Assembly: GCA_022497155.1 (NCBI GenBank)
Contig: MU385719.1
Location: forward strand, 951,442 to 1,015,441
Direction: 5' to 3'
From: Whalleya microplaca
Taxonomy: Eukaryota; Ascomycota; Sordariomycetes; Xylariales; Xylariaceae
Length of the DNA stretch: 64,000 bases
The position numbers and the translations under genes were made by a program. The notes beneath the pieces are model-generated. The model was not told the DNA's origin, did no database searches, and saw only the letters and a list, made by a program, of their open reading frames with translations. Positions 23,267 through 35,469 of this stretch are shown here, piece by piece. Positions within the stretch are counted from its first letter, which is position 1. Each line of letters opens with the position of its first letter.

Positions 23267-24886
23267 GTCGCGAAGGGATGAGGGTTACGAAGGGAGAAGT
23301 GGAGGCATGCGGACGCGATAGAAAAGAATAGTTTGGAGATACCGACTCAGTAGCGTTCAAGATTGTTCCAGGTTGAAGCTCAGATGCAGGCTAGCAGGAT
23401 ATTCTACTCGGTATGTATGGACAATGGACAGGGATTACGAGGCAGACAGAATAGAGACCCAGAGAGAAATCGAATAATTGGAATGCTTTGTGAATGGTTG
23501 TAAGACTGTTTTGCTATATTATGCTAGTTGGTGAGTGAGCTGGTTAGAAAGATTGGCGGAATACGAGCCGCAGACAGGGAATCGAAAACATTCAATTAAC
23601 AACAGGCTGATGGAACTCTTTTTGGTGATGAGCGATGAAAATGAAAAGAGGCCATAAAAAAGGGTCGCGGTGGTATCGTATGAGATGCGTATGAGAAAAA
23701 GAGTTGGCTGACAAAAAGTCGGGTTGCGGTGGTTGCGGTGGTTGCGGTGGCCACGATGCAAGGCAACGGAGGATGTACGGATGTATGTGTACGGATGTAT
23801 GTGGTTTGTAGTTTGGTAGTTGTAGTGTGGTTGTATTGGATGGATGTATTGGGATGTATTGGTCGTAGTAGGGTAAGGTTGTATGTAGATATGTAGTACC
23901 TAGGTATGGTTGTAGTATGGTGGTTGTATGCACTTGTTCGTAAAAGGGTACATGTACCTACTCATGTACCTAGACTATGTATGTAGTATGTAGCATGTAG
24001 CATCATGCATTCGAAAGCATCAGCATTGAATCAATGGATCCGCTGTCCCGTGTTGGCGTGTGTGACGGTTTCTCAATTGCACAGCCTTCCGTTAACAAAC
24101 TCCCTAGTGGCCCCCGCTCCCCCCTGCAATGCGTAACACAGCAGGCACCTGTCATTCCCTCAGCAATCTTAGTGGCCGAAGCCAGGCACTACCACAGACC
24201 TGAAATGTGGCTGAGGAGGCGAGCTTATCGGCCAAGCTGTGAGGCTAGTTTCCAATATATGTACAGACGCTACCTGTCCCAACACGTACATACACACGTA
24301 CCGCGCGTACCACCTGCTCGCAGTACGGAGTACGAAAAAAAATATTCGGTGGGTCTGTTATCCCCCGGATCCGAGGGAAACCAAAGTCCATCACTTGGAA
24401 ATCCCGTAAATCCCGTACTGTACCTAGGTAATCCATACAATATGCACCACCGGGCTCCTAGAGGTCCGATACATACAAACCGTGTCAACCTCCATATTAA
24501 TATAGAGATATACATATAAGTTAACCATATCACTCACTGCCTTTGAGATGCTGCACCTGTGCCGTAGGAATGTCGGTCAAACCTCGAAAATATCTCGTTA
24601 GTACTATGTAGCCTCTCTTGGCTCTCCTTATAATAGTGGATGGGAAATCAGGTTGATTTTAAAATTCAGGGGTTACATATCATGACAACCGCACCAAGCC
24701 TCAATTCCGGAAATTTTCAGCCAACTAGCTCATTGGCGCCTAGCATGGCTATATTGTCATCTTACTGTGTATATATGACCTGTAGGAATTTTACGGCTTT
24801 TGTTCTACTGTACCTATCTGATTCAATGGCCTATAGTTACTTTTTATGGGTGGAGGTCATCTTGAGATATAGACTAGCCCAGCACC
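23267..24886. other. Intergenic, 1.6 kb, with simple repeats
   Basis: Promoter side of the flippase. It holds three GGTTGCGGT units at 23722-23748 and a degenerate GGATGTAYGT repeat at about 23770-23860. Several TACCTAGGTA-like palindromes also occur. No gene is supported. Confidence 0.5.
23722..23748. repeat. GGTTGCGGT tandem repeat, 3 copies
   Basis: Three perfect 9-bp units lie upstream of the flippase gene. Confidence 0.9.
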
Positions 24887-26249
24887 TCACAAGGACGCTT
24901 TCAACCCGTCTCCCAGCACGCTCTTGAGAAAATCGCCAATATACTGGTTAACCTCTTCGGGGTACTGGGTCATGATCCAATGGTTCGCACCAGGAACAAG
25001 CCCCTGCTTCAGCCCAGCCGTGAAGTACTTCTCCTGGCCCTCTGCCAGCCTAGGCGGCAGCGCGGCGTCCTTGCCGGCCATGACCAACATGGCGGGCTTA
25101 TCGAAGGTGTGAGGCGCCCTCCCATCGCGCGTAAACACCTCCTCATCATCAACATTGAACAAGCGCGCGCGGTACCAGTTGCAGGGCCCGTGCAGGCCGT
25201 GGCGGCGGAACTCACGGACGTAGAAGTCGAGGACCTCGTCCGTGAACAGCGGCGACTGCCCGATGGCGTCGAGCCTGTCCTCGAGGAAGCCGACCTCGAC
25301 CTTGACCGCGCCCTCGCCGGAGGGCGTCCGCCCGTCGTACGCCGCGTTGAGGAAGGCGCGCATGCGCGCCTCCGACGCGTTCGCTATGTTCTCCGCCGCC
25401 GGGCTGACCAGCTGCAGCTGGTACGTGAAGTTCGGCATCCGCTTCACCACCTCCTCCAGCGAGAGCTTGGCCGGGTTCGGGGGCGTGAACGGTACGCAGA
25501 GGCTGAAGACGCAGCGGATTAGTTCCGGGTGCCACATCACTATGCGCCTAGATTTTGTAGTGCGAAGTCAGCAGGTGGGTTCAATATTATATTGGTCGTC
25601 ACATCTGTGCTTGGGTTGCTCTGAAGTAGCGTGTGTGGATGTTGAAGACTAACCAAGTGAGCGCTGCACCCCAGTCGTGTCCGCCGAGGATGATGGGTTC
25701 GTCGCTATTTTCTTTGATGACTACAGCCGCCAGCGTCAGTATCTTTAGGTATTTCTGTGAGTAATTAGGGGGTAGGGGACTTCCAAGACATATGGTTTCT
25801 GGGACTGTTCAAATCCTAAACACAGACTAATAGAAACTTGACCAATGCTGTAGGTAGAGAGAAAGGGTAAGGAATAATATTGAACACTACTTACTGGCAG
25901 CTACATGACCAGCCATCTTCTTCAAGGTATACTCCTCGACAGCATCTGGAGCAGAGGTCTGGCCATATCCCAGCATGTCCGGGACGATGACCTTCAAGTT
26001 CAGGGACAAGAGGTATGGCACTTGGTATCGCCATCCCATGCCGAGGTCTGGCCTATAGACAGGACCGTCAGTAACATAGAAATCTATAGAATAGGGGTAT
26101 ACTACTTACCAACCATGGATGAGAACAACTGTGGCAGCCGGCGTCCCCTTTGGCTTAGCAATCATGTAATGATATGTGATGTCATCACCCATAGATTGGA
26201 ACTTATGCTCAACCCGAGGGTCATTAGGAACCAATGCGTCGACAGCCAT
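24887..26249 (-). CDS. Alpha/beta-hydrolase, soluble epoxide hydrolase type
   Basis: Four exons: 26249-26110, 26052-25895, 25720-25654 and 25547-24887, giving 341 residues. The oxyanion-hole motif HGWPDL (residues 45-50) is rebuilt across the first splice junction, which confirms it. The nucleophile is Asp115 in GGHDWG, as in epoxide hydrolases and haloalkane dehalogenases rather than Ser esterases. A lid domain (FTYQLQLVSPAAEN...) contains candidate tyrosines. The acid residue is probably the Asp in VMAGKDAALPP, and the catalytic His lies in PGANHWIM near the C-terminus. The likely reaction is epoxide hydration to a diol; the natural substrate is unknown. No signal peptide is present, so it is probably cytosolic. 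The end of the CDS is strongly GC-rich while the first exons are AT-moderate. Confidence 0.9.
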
Positions 26250-27617
26250 GTTGACCAAAACCCTGAGTTTTCACGAACTATATATATAGATGTTACGCAG
26301 TTGAAAGCTTGAGCTCGGCCGAGATGTTAGTGAGAGGGGTGAGTGGGATGTCTTTGCTTTTTATATCAGTTTATCTTATGGCTTTCGGTGATACATACCG
26401 CTTCTGATCGGACCGATGACCTGTTTCTCTCACCTGAGCCTAGGAAAGATGCAGAAAAGAGGTGCATAACCCCATGGGTTGACGATGCATCAACCAATTA
26501 GGGTCCCGTTGTGCGTAGGTTTCAGATATCTGCCTAGTGCCCGGAGCGGAATAGGACCTGTCTCCGGGAATCTATGAAAGCCGGAATCCCGATCGACTGC
26601 TTTTGTCTACACCCGGTTGCCCGGTCGAATGTTACTCAGACCTATATAAGTGGAAGTGCTTGAAGAGGAATGACGAGTATATATGTCTAAGTTGTCCATA
26701 CAAATCAAGACTTGGGCGAACAGAGCTCTATAAGGTCTTACGCCCGCTAAATCTATCGAATGATTGCTAAATTACAAAAGAGCAGACGCTATATAGCTAA
26801 TGATTTAGCGAGTAGTAGTTAGTTATGGTGACATATAGCTTCTCTCACTTGAACTACCGCCGTTACTAAGTAAATTCACACGGGTCCTGGCACGGACCAC
26901 GTTGGAGGCAGCCAATCCCATTCCGCGTTATGTGTCGCCTATCGAAAAATTGGACCATACACCGATACGCGAATAAAACATAGCAGTGTGGTTGGCCATA
27001 CTATCCGGGCAGCCGGGGGATATACGTGGTCCGTGCCAGGACCCGTGTGAATTTACTTAGTAGCGGCGGTACCTAGGTATAATGTAACCAGGATCCCCCA
27101 GTCAGCCACATCTGCACATGTGACAAGGGACCTGCAAGTGGCTGACAGCTAGCTGGGATCTAGTACGGTCATCTGGGTACCTTCAATTGATGCCTGCGTA
27201 CGCGGTATTGTACTCCCTAACTCCTTTCCTATATTTAGTAAGGATTGACCTGTACATCCTTACATCGGCCGTTGCTTACCTGCAACATCTTGAATACATT
27301 GAGGAATAACATATGTGAATCAAGAAGCGGTACTTTACGTACGGACAGGTGCCAAGAAACTAATGTAGACGAGTTGATATTTGAAACCACTTTGACAACC
27401 ATTGCATCTCAATTGGGGCTCAAATCTAAGCCCAAGACTTCGCGGAATACACCGAGGGCTCACTATCGTTTTATCTTACATTCGTTGAGAAGGGCTCGAA
27501 CCTTACGACAAGACTCCAATCCTTAAACCATACCGAGAACGCCTATGGCTCCGAAGCCAAATCTCCACAAGACTTGAGGGAAAAAGAGAATAGCCTGGCT
27601 GAACAAGTTGGCAATAT
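26250..27617. other. Intergenic, 1.4 kb, containing a MITE
   Basis: Apart from the 213-bp inverted-repeat element at 26857-27069, I see no gene or structured RNA here. Confidence 0.6.
26857..27069. mobile_element. MITE, 213 bp, 46-bp terminal inverted repeats, TA target site
   Basis: Positions 26857-26902 and 27024-27069 are 46-bp inverted repeats with a single mismatch (position 7, T versus C). The ends read CCGCCG...CGGCGG. Both ends are flanked by TA (26855-26856 and 27070-27071), the target-site duplication of Tc1/mariner-Pogo transposases. The 121-bp centre has no coding capacity. It is therefore a non-autonomous miniature inverted-repeat element; the transposase that moved it is not in this window. 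The near-perfect arms suggest recent insertion, and it is too short to attract RIP. Confidence 0.92.
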
Positions 27618-28673
27618 CTAATATATTACCGTGTCCTCGTCCTCCTCAATCATAACATCGTCTGCCCTATCCGACTCTTTTTCATGACCAGCCTGCCTAG
27701 TATGAGAGGGGGGGCGATTAGTAGAATCAGATTTTGTAAGGTCAGTAGTAGAATTTTCATCATCAGCTTTACCCACAGTCTCCTTAGGCTCGGGCACGGG
27801 CTCGGGCTCGGGCGTAGGGGGTTTGACTGCGACGCCCAATGCTTTCAGCCTTTGTTCTTTGCGTCGCTTGAAGTCGAGTACTTCCTTGTCAATGAGGTCC
27901 TGAACATCTCGGATCTGGTTCTTGATGATCTCGTCTTGCTCTTCCGTAGGATCCCAGGGCAAGTAATACTGTTATGGTAGTTAGCTCCGTCCCCATGAAT
28001 CCTGTGATTTGGGCGGGCCTACTATCTTAGGCGTGCTTCTAGTTTCCAGGAAGCGTGCCATCGCGAGCATGTTCGAGTGTCTGGTTTGCATCTGAATGTT
28101 CCGTGAGCAACACTGGCCAAAAGGTGGTCTCAATCAGGTAAGACGGACGACTTGTTCATCGAATTTCAGCTGTTCTACCCTGCGCACGGCTCTTAACTTG
28201 GCTAGCTTCTCTTCTCTGTGTTTCTCGTCCTCAGCCTTCTGTTGGTGGACTTTAGCCTGCTGTCGTCGCTCAATTTCTTGTCGTCTCTTTTGCTGAGAGC
28301 TAGAAGTGGTTTGACTTAGTGTGCTCAGCAAACCACCGAATAAGCGCTTTCCGCGCTTTCTCTCCTCCTGCAGTGCGTTTTCACGACGGTCTGGGCCCGA
28401 GTCTTTCGGTGTCGGTAATGCTGTAGCAAGTTGATCCTCCTTCGCATCATCTGTGTCTAACCTGGTCCTCTTGGGTGATTGGTTAGGTTTCTCCTCGGAT
28501 GGCGGCGGCGATGAAGCCTTTCGCTTCTGCACTTTGTCATGGTCTCGTTCCGTGTCAGCGACATCTGTATCGCGCTCGGGACCATGATCATTCGGGGAGC
28601 TGCTTTGCGACTTAGCCAATGTTGCGTAATAGGAAGAGCAGGCTCGCATTTCTCACCTCTGGCGGTCAGACAT
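27618..28673 (-). CDS. Pinin/SDK/MemA-domain protein
   Basis: Four exons: 28673-28657 (a 17-nt start exon, MSDRQ), 28599-28149, 28091-28023 and 27968-27618, giving 295 residues. The N-terminal 100 residues are acidic/basic low complexity with an SPKRTRL nuclear-type motif. The pinin domain follows: KRGKRLFGGLLSTLSQ, then a charged helix (QQKRRQEIERRQQAK...), LKFDEQV, and MQTRHSNMLAMARFLETRS with YYLPWDP from exons 3 and 4. The C-terminus is acidic. Pinin relatives are nuclear speckle and exon-junction-associated splicing proteins; fungal function is less well known. The donor of exon 2 (GTCCGT) is weak; I chose it because it gives the family spacing between FDEQ and the next helix. The gene is head to head with rds3, another splicing gene. 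Confidence 0.88.
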
Positions 28674-29123
28674 GATGCAAGTATATCACTGCTAGGGCGA
28701 AGCCAACAGCATATACAAACAAAATGTGTGAAGTGATCGACCGCGTCGGGCGATATAATAGTTCAGTCCATAGTATATTATCGAGGTTAGGATTGGAGCT
28801 CGGCAAGGCTGAAGTGGAACATGTGGAATGAACGCGCAGTGGAGGGATTTAATTTGTGGAGCCTGATATTGCATCGGGGGTTTATGTAATTACAGGGCAT
28901 ACCCCGCATTGCATATCTCATCGCACATCTCATTGCACATCTCATTGCACAATTATGCATAACCCATTCTCCAAATTCCAGCCTCAGGCCAAAGAAATCT
29001 CCAGAACACCAGTGGCGAGGCTGAGAGATCATCAACGCGCATTCAAAACAACTACGTCACGTCAGACCTTCCCGACTTACACCTCTCCTACTACAACAGC
29101 TATTGGAGAACTCATAATCCAGA
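28674..29123. promoter_or_regulatory. Shared divergent promoter region, pinin and rds3 genes
   Basis: 450 bp separate the starts of two divergent splicing genes. A 12-bp motif, GCACATCTCATT and variants, is repeated three times in tandem at about 28909-28953. Its role is not known. Confidence 0.5.
28909..28953. repeat. 12-bp tandem repeat in divergent promoter
   Basis: About three and a half units of GCACATCTCATT; the first unit is diverged (GCATATCTCATC). Confidence 0.85.
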
Positions 29124-29586
29124 ATGTCGCGCCATCATCCGTAAGTCACTGTTCTTGCTCGCAATTGCTCTATCTCTACGGCAGCTAACGCTCGTTCTCT
29201 AGCGATCTCGTCATGTGCCGTAAGCAATCCGGCATCGCCATCGGCCGCCTCTGCGACAAATGCGACGGCAAGTGTCCCGTGTGCGACTCGTATGTACGAC
29301 CGACAACGCTCGTGCGCATCTGCGATGAGTGCAGCTTCGGCAACTACCAAAACAAGTGTGTGGTTTGCGGCGGGGAGGGTATCTCGGATGCCTTCTACTG
29401 CTTCGAATGCACGCGTCTAGAGAAGGACCGAGATGGGTGTCCCAAGATTATAAATCTGGGTAGTTCACGGACAGACGTGAGTGACTCAATCTCCCCTGGC
29501 CATCAATATGGCTACAAGCTTCAGACAATGCTGACCTTCCTCCGCAGTTGTTTTACCAGAAGAAAACGAATCGGACGGGATACTAG
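29124..29586 (+). CDS. rds3: Rds3 / PHF5A, SF3b subunit
   Basis: Three exons: 29124-29140 (MSRHHP), 29203-29476 and 29548-29586, giving 109 residues, the normal length of this very conserved protein. It is rich in paired cysteines: [35 protein letters not shown] and [17 protein letters not shown], which form three zinc fingers in a knotted fold. The end [12 protein letters not shown] is rebuilt from the third exon. The protein is a core subunit of the SF3b complex of the U2 snRNP and contacts the branch-point adenosine pocket. The second intron keeps the frame open after the GAC|GTGAGT donor, so an unspliced reading would give a spurious 198-residue frame. It is divergent from the pinin-type gene and convergent with the pex26-like gene. 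Confidence 0.96.
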
Positions 29587-29935
29587 CCTGCATGTTGCCC
29601 GGGTCTGGGCTGATTCTTTGTATTTTGTACCATATACGGCAAGAGGGTGTCATGTATGCCCGTGCCTCCAGAAAAGTTATATCTTGATATCAGCGTTCAC
29701 GGCGGCGTTCCGAGGTCATGGCGGTCAATATATGGATGAGATTGATACCCTAACTACAGTTACACTAGATGGGAATAGAGTCTATGTCACAAACTTTGCA
29801 GTCTTATGAAAGTGTATTTTGTGTCGGAGCTGATGCAAGGATAGCTCCTTGTGGAATAATGTGCATTGATCATAATTTACAAAACAGAATGTAAAGCAGT
29901 GTCTTGGTCTGTGATGATGATGATGACCTGTTCAG
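29587..29935. other. Intergenic between convergent genes
   Basis: About 350 bp of 3' flank of rds3 and of the pex26-like gene. Nothing else is visible apart from a short GATGAT run near 29915. Confidence 0.5.
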
Positions 29936-31475
29936 CTAAATATAGCTGACCTTAACACCCATACCTGCCGTCGATTTAACCTTATTCCAACCTGTCCCAA
30001 AAATGCGTTGAATCCGCTCGCGAATACCTTTTCTACCAAACATATATATTATACCAATAATGAAAGCCATCAATCTCATGAGCAGAAAGGGGTTAGTCTT
30101 GAGTGAAGCACTCATCTGCTCAGCCATACTCCGAAGATTTGTTATGATCATCGCAGCTTGCGCACCAAAACTTCGAGGTGCCACAACCTTCTTCCCCTTC
30201 GAGATCGATGACTTCCCTGGTCGTGATAAAGCAGATCCATTTTTAGGTTGCCGCGCCTTGCTTAACCCGGCGTTGATTGGGGTCTGCTCGATACCATAGT
30301 CGACCTCGCTGCCTTCTCGTTTAGCTCTCTCCTCTTCTAACCGCCGTTGTTCTCTTGCTTCGTTCTCTGCTCTTAGTTTTCTCGACTCCTCTATATCTTT
30401 CCGCAATTGTTCTTCTTGTCTTTGCTTTTCTTCGGTTTCCCTTCGGTTTGCGTCGTGCTGTTCTTCTTGCAAACTCTGAAGAGCTTGTAAGAAGGCCTCC
30501 CTTCGCTCCTCATCGAGTACTGAGCTGACACTAATAAACTCTTTCGCATAATCCCATTCGTTGTTTCGTAAAAGGACATGGAGGGTATACAGTTCGAGAA
30601 TCTTAACTCTAGAGTTAAGATCTCGGGGCGTATCAGCACCGCTCGCTCCATTAGACAGCCTCCGGTTTCTTGACGACAACCGCGGAGACTTGACCGCCTC
30701 CAGTCGCTGAGTTATATCAAGGTCAGGAGTAGTTGATGCCGCCAGATAGTTCTCTAATCGTTTCTGATTTAATTTTTGCGATCTAGCGTGCGCAAGAAGA
30801 AGTGTTGCCCTAGCGGAACCGTGTTAGTCAATCACACAATACTATGCTGGCAGGTACACGATATAACAAAAAGCCTATTTCCCAGTTGGTCCATCATCTG
30901 CAGGTATAACACCAGTCGACCAACACATTCACTTAGATCATCTGATATACCAACCCGGCAAGACCATGAACAAAAAAACCAACTTACAGATTTATGACCA
31001 CATCAGAGTCAACCTCTCCCTCGATTCCATGGTAGCCAAACTGCACAACTTCTTCCCAGACATCACCATCCCGGACCTTATTGCACAGGGTGCGCCACTC
31101 CTGTGAGCCGAAGGCGTCTTTTCCTTCGTCGGGATCCAGCTCGAGAACGGCATTCAAGATGGTTAGATACAAACTCCACACCTTCACCCTCGTCGACTTG
31201 GATGCTTGAGCAACTGGAGTCGGCTCGGTCAATCCATCCACATCGGCACCCTCAGTCGGTTTCGTGATCAAGGGGAGGACCGTTGACAGGGCCTCCGGCA
31301 ACCGACGCGTGAGAAATAATTGCGATGCCTGCCGATAAGTTTTCGTAATATTGGTGGCGGAATGACGAGAGCTTGTCGACGATACTAGCGAGGATATCGA
31401 ATTCGTGATGACCTGTGACCGAAAGCTGTCGGAGCCCGGACTCAGAGTCGCGGTGTGAGATCCGTCGAACGCCAT
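29936..31475 (-). CDS. Pex26-like tail-anchored peroxisomal protein
   Basis: Two exons, 31475-30988 and 30809-29936, joined by a 178-nt intron, give 453 residues. The N-terminal half is helical ([60 protein letters not shown]). The junction restores [21 protein letters not shown] long charged coiled coil ([20 protein letters not shown]...) covers about residues 270-330. A single membrane segment lies near residue 425 ([19 protein letters not shown]), followed by a short basic tail. This layout is that of Pex26, the peroxisomal membrane anchor that recruits the Pex1-Pex6 AAA complex for receptor recycling; filamentous fungi have such a protein in place of yeast Pex15. I rely on architecture and remembered family segments, so a different tail-anchored protein remains possible. 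Confidence 0.7.
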
Positions 31476-33393
31476 GTTTGCTCGTGAGGAATTGAAGTGG
31501 GATTGAGGCTAAACAATGGCATGGACGCGATGATATGCGACGATATCAACAACAGAATGCCTTATATGACTCAGAAGGATGGCCTACACAACATAGGCTC
31601 TGGTGCCAGCACATTTGGACATGCAGGAGAGCAGAATCGACTGGCATGTGGGACCTCACGAGGTCAGGTTGAAGTCGTGGCGCCTGGCATGCAGAGGAAG
31701 TGGGAAGGTTTTACACAAGCTGCTTTTCTATCGGTGATTACGATACGTTTTTTGCCTCGGCCCATCGGTGACATGTACAATTCAAGCTCCACTAGCCAGG
31801 GGTGGTCCCCAATCCCTGCGCCGCGTTCATCGCACAAGGAATCCGGCAACCGCCTTTATTAGGACGTTAACCTCGATCCGTATTAGCGCCTTTGATACCT
31901 AACCTACATACACTGCCTACACACATACGTAGCACCAGCCAGCCGCCAGCCGCCAGCCTACCAGCTTACATACTACCCGCGGGCATATGTAACATGACAT
32001 GATGGATGAATAGCCCGACGTTCGCTGGTCAGGCTGTTCTGGTATCAAGTCAGCAGCTAGCTACAACGCCTAACTATTCTCACGTCTCCGAATCCTCCAT
32101 TTGCTCTCGGGGGAGTCCCTATTATGTATTATCAATGTCGGAATATTGGGGAACTGGTATGTAATTCAGGTGGCTGGTACTCCGTATACGCCGTACTCCC
32201 CACACCTGACGCTATAAGCGAGGCAAAGCCCGCGTATAATGACTACTGTGATAGGTACTCATAAACTACGTTCATTTCAACAAATGAGGAGTATCTAAAA
32301 GTAGATTGACTAACACTACTGTAAGGTACGTAACTTAATATGGTATTAATAAAGGGAGCGGCACAAACTATTCGTGTCATCGAAAAGATCAACTAAAGGT
32401 ATATCGAGAGCTTCAGATTAGCGATGGAGTGACGAGTATGCAACTCTTGGGCGGATCATCGTATGAGATGCAAACAATAGTAACCAATAAGGATGAAGGG
32501 CTAAACAGTGAAAAACATAACCATAGCTATGAATGTTTCCTTGCTATGGGGTCGAGTTCTGCTAATCTCCACAAGCTTAACGAACATGTATGTATTAGGA
32601 ACACGGCCCTATGTTACGCAAGACACAGGAGACGACTCAATCACTTCGCTAGTTTATTGTTTAGTCCATTAAGAAACGAGAATATGAATAGAACCTAGGT
32701 ACATGAATGTATCTGCAAAGCATATGGCTAGCATTTGACAGCATTCGAGAATCTCGACAGTAGGGCTAGAGATTGTAGCGGTTCTTGCTGTTACCAAGAC
32801 CCGAATTATATTATAGTTCACCCGAAGATCACGAGGTCAACGAACTGATATTCTACTCGAAAAAGATTCATTATTTAAATGGAATCTAGGCAGTCTGAAA
32901 AAATAAGGGGAGGAAGGGGAAGGAGGGAAGGAGAAGAAAAACGCCGGTATTTTCACTTCACCATGGCTACGTCTACATCCCGGATCTCGTGTACTGTTTT
33001 GATTTCGATGTTGATCTTACAAGTGTTTCCATTGTAACAATTTTCTATTAGTTGGTTCGGTAACAGTGAGGTTTGTGGTAGAATCAATGCTTGTACATGG
33101 AAACAGCCAATGTAAATTGTCAACTTTTCTTCCGTGCACACGCATGCGGGAAATCACTGGAAGGTGGCCTACGTTCTTCCCAAACTACATGAACTCTTGT
33201 ACTGCCTGGGGCAATCATTATTTTCCAGCTGGAAGGATACTACTTTGTACTGCACAGTACAGTATCGCCCGCGGCTGTGGTCAGCTAATTCTCTAGGACC
33301 AGCAATATTCCAGTCATCTTCGTCATCAGGAATACAAAATAACGACGAACAAAAGGAGGTTTTCGTAGCTGAAGGCGAGAAGAAGTCGGCAGA
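31476..33393. other. Intergenic, 1.9 kb
   Basis: Region between two divergent starts. A short CAGCCGC repeat lies near 31,935-31,960. Moderately AT-rich, with no gene or RNA that I can support. Confidence 0.5.
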
Positions 33394-35469
33394 ATGGATG
33401 TCGACAGAGATAATTTCTTCAAGCTGCTTCCGCAGATGCTACATCAGGCACAACATGCTCACTTCGTTGCGATCGATGTCGAGATGACCGGCATTTACCT
33501 CAACAAGATCCGCCACAGCAGCCAAATCCATTTCCAGGACTTATATACTAAAGTCAAAGAAGCGGCCGAAGAGTACCAGATCGTTCAGATTGGTTTCACG
33601 TTCTTCCACTATGAGGAGGAGAGTGGTAAGTCTACTATGGTACATAGCATCAAGATCGCAACTAATATTTCCGCAACTAGCTGAATACAAGATTCACACT
33701 TTCAATTGTCAGGTCTCGCCAATGTTTCCCAAGGGCTTCAACGCCGATGGTTTAGCCCGATTCCTCGATCGGAAGTTCAGTATCTTGGCAAAGTCATACG
33801 GTTTCCTTCAAAGATACGGTTGTGACGTCCCTAATGCTCTCAACACAGGAATCTTCTACATGAACCGCGACGAGCAAAGACGCGCGGAGAAATTCTGCGC
33901 TAATGAGCTTGCTGATGATGAACATGTTGACCTGCAGGCACTCGACGAGCCGGCTCGGCAGTTCTACGAGGAAATGATCAATAGAATCGCGGCCTATGTC
34001 ACCCGAAGGAACCCCAAGGTAGGCTATGGATGCATCGATCTAGCTTGTTCGAAACTAAAAGGTAGACAGAATGTGCCGGATATGATCAGCAACCCCAATG
34101 GAGAGAAGCTCAACAACTTACAAGCTCGCTTGGTATATCAGATCATTCGTGAGGAACATCCGAATTGCGTAGCTAGAAGAATCCCTACGGGACCTCAGAA
34201 AGGCTTCATATCTGTCCGCCGAAAGACCCGTGCCTTGGATCAGGAGGTTCGTGCCTGTTAGGAATGTCATAGTCGACATGAACTTTGCTGATAGAACACC
34301 TTGGACTAGGCGGCCATTCACCAACGGGCGAGGGAAAAAGAGGTCAGAAAACTCACTGGTAGGTGTGCTCTATGTTCTTTTCATCGAACCCATATTGACT
34401 GTCTAGGCCTCCAAATACTGTTCGAGGCATTGTGTGGCGGCTCCTTTGCATCCAAAGTGAACCGAGCGTGGGTCTACGACAAAAACATTGACGCTGGCGT
34501 CGATCCCGTCAACGATGCAAACAGGACCTTCGACTTCTACCAATGCGAAGCCAGCCTCAAGGAGAACGGTCCGGTTCTGGTTGGACACAACATCCTCTAC
34601 GATCTCCTCTTCATCTACCGGACCTTCTACGAGCCTTTACCCCCTAAGATCGAGGACTTCCTGGCTCGGATCCATGAACTATTCCCCCGCATTGCGGACA
34701 CGAAGTATATGAGAGCCAGAAACCGCCACATGATGCAGCCGGACTGGAACCTCGTGATGCTTCGAGATGTTTATGCGAAACAACAATTCCCAGTCATTCG
34801 GTACGAACCGGAATTTGGCTATGATGCCAACGAGCCACGGCCACACCACGCCGGATCCGACAGTAAGCCCAGACAGGTAGCCTCTATTTGACTCGAGGAT
34901 GTCCTCTAATCTCACTCAGGTTTCATGACGGCACACGTGTTCCTAAGACAGTCATACGACTACTTCAACCGGAAGATGCACAAGGTCAAGACCAATGAGC
35001 AGGTCAAAGTGCGCCCAAGCCGCCGTAGAGCGGTTCCGAACATCCCAAGGTAAACCCCAGCTATCTTCCTGACTCGCTAACATTGCACACTTGCTAATCA
35101 TGAATTACCAGCGAGGCCACCTCATCCGCGGAGGCTAACAACCGCAATCTCCTCGACGATGACGACCTCGGCGTGCTGGAGGCCCTGCAAAACTGGAGTG
35201 TGCTGGAAGCCGACCAATCCGCCTCGCGCCGCTTTTCAGGAGGATCAGCGGCTTCGGAAGGACCAGCGGCAGCGGCAGGATCAGCGGTGGCGGTGGTAGC
35301 GCATCGGGCGTCGACGCCGGAGGTAGAAGAGACTGAGGATCAACCGGTGCGAGGCGAGACGCACTCGGCGAAGGAAGGCAATATCATTCCCCTCTGGACG
35401 CATGAGTTCTGGCAAGTCTATGGAAACAAGACTTACCTCGCAGGCATCGGCACTATTTCTTTCGTGTAA
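33394..35469 (+). CDS. PARN-like CAF1-family ribonuclease
   Basis: Seven exons join in frame: 33394-33625, 33681-34018, 34070-34246, 34310-34358, 34407-34862, 34920-35049 and 35112-35469, giving 579 residues. The DEDD exonuclease signature is complete. AIDVEMTG supplies Asp28 and Glu30, the same positions as in PARN. GHNILYDLLF supplies Asp331, and HHAGSD near residues 412-417 supplies the final His and Asp417. The small exon 4 is required: it gives REKEVRKLTG, which leads into LQILFEALCGG. The protein trims adenosines from the 3' ends of mRNAs or small RNAs. The C-terminus is low complexity. The third junction is a 51-nt intron without an in-frame stop, so retention would add 17 residues. 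TOE1-type CAF1 proteins are the alternative assignment. Confidence 0.9.

Noticed and set aside
29213..29809. A 198-residue frame as the rds3 product
   Set aside because: It reads through the GAC|GTGAGT donor. The spliced form restores the conserved [12 protein letters not shown] end at the family length.
34247..34358. Alternative frame through 34,205-34,360 (reading ...DMNFADRTPWTRR...)
   Set aside because: It does not join in frame with the flanking exons, whereas the 49-nt exon 34310-34358 restores the family segment before LFEALCGG.
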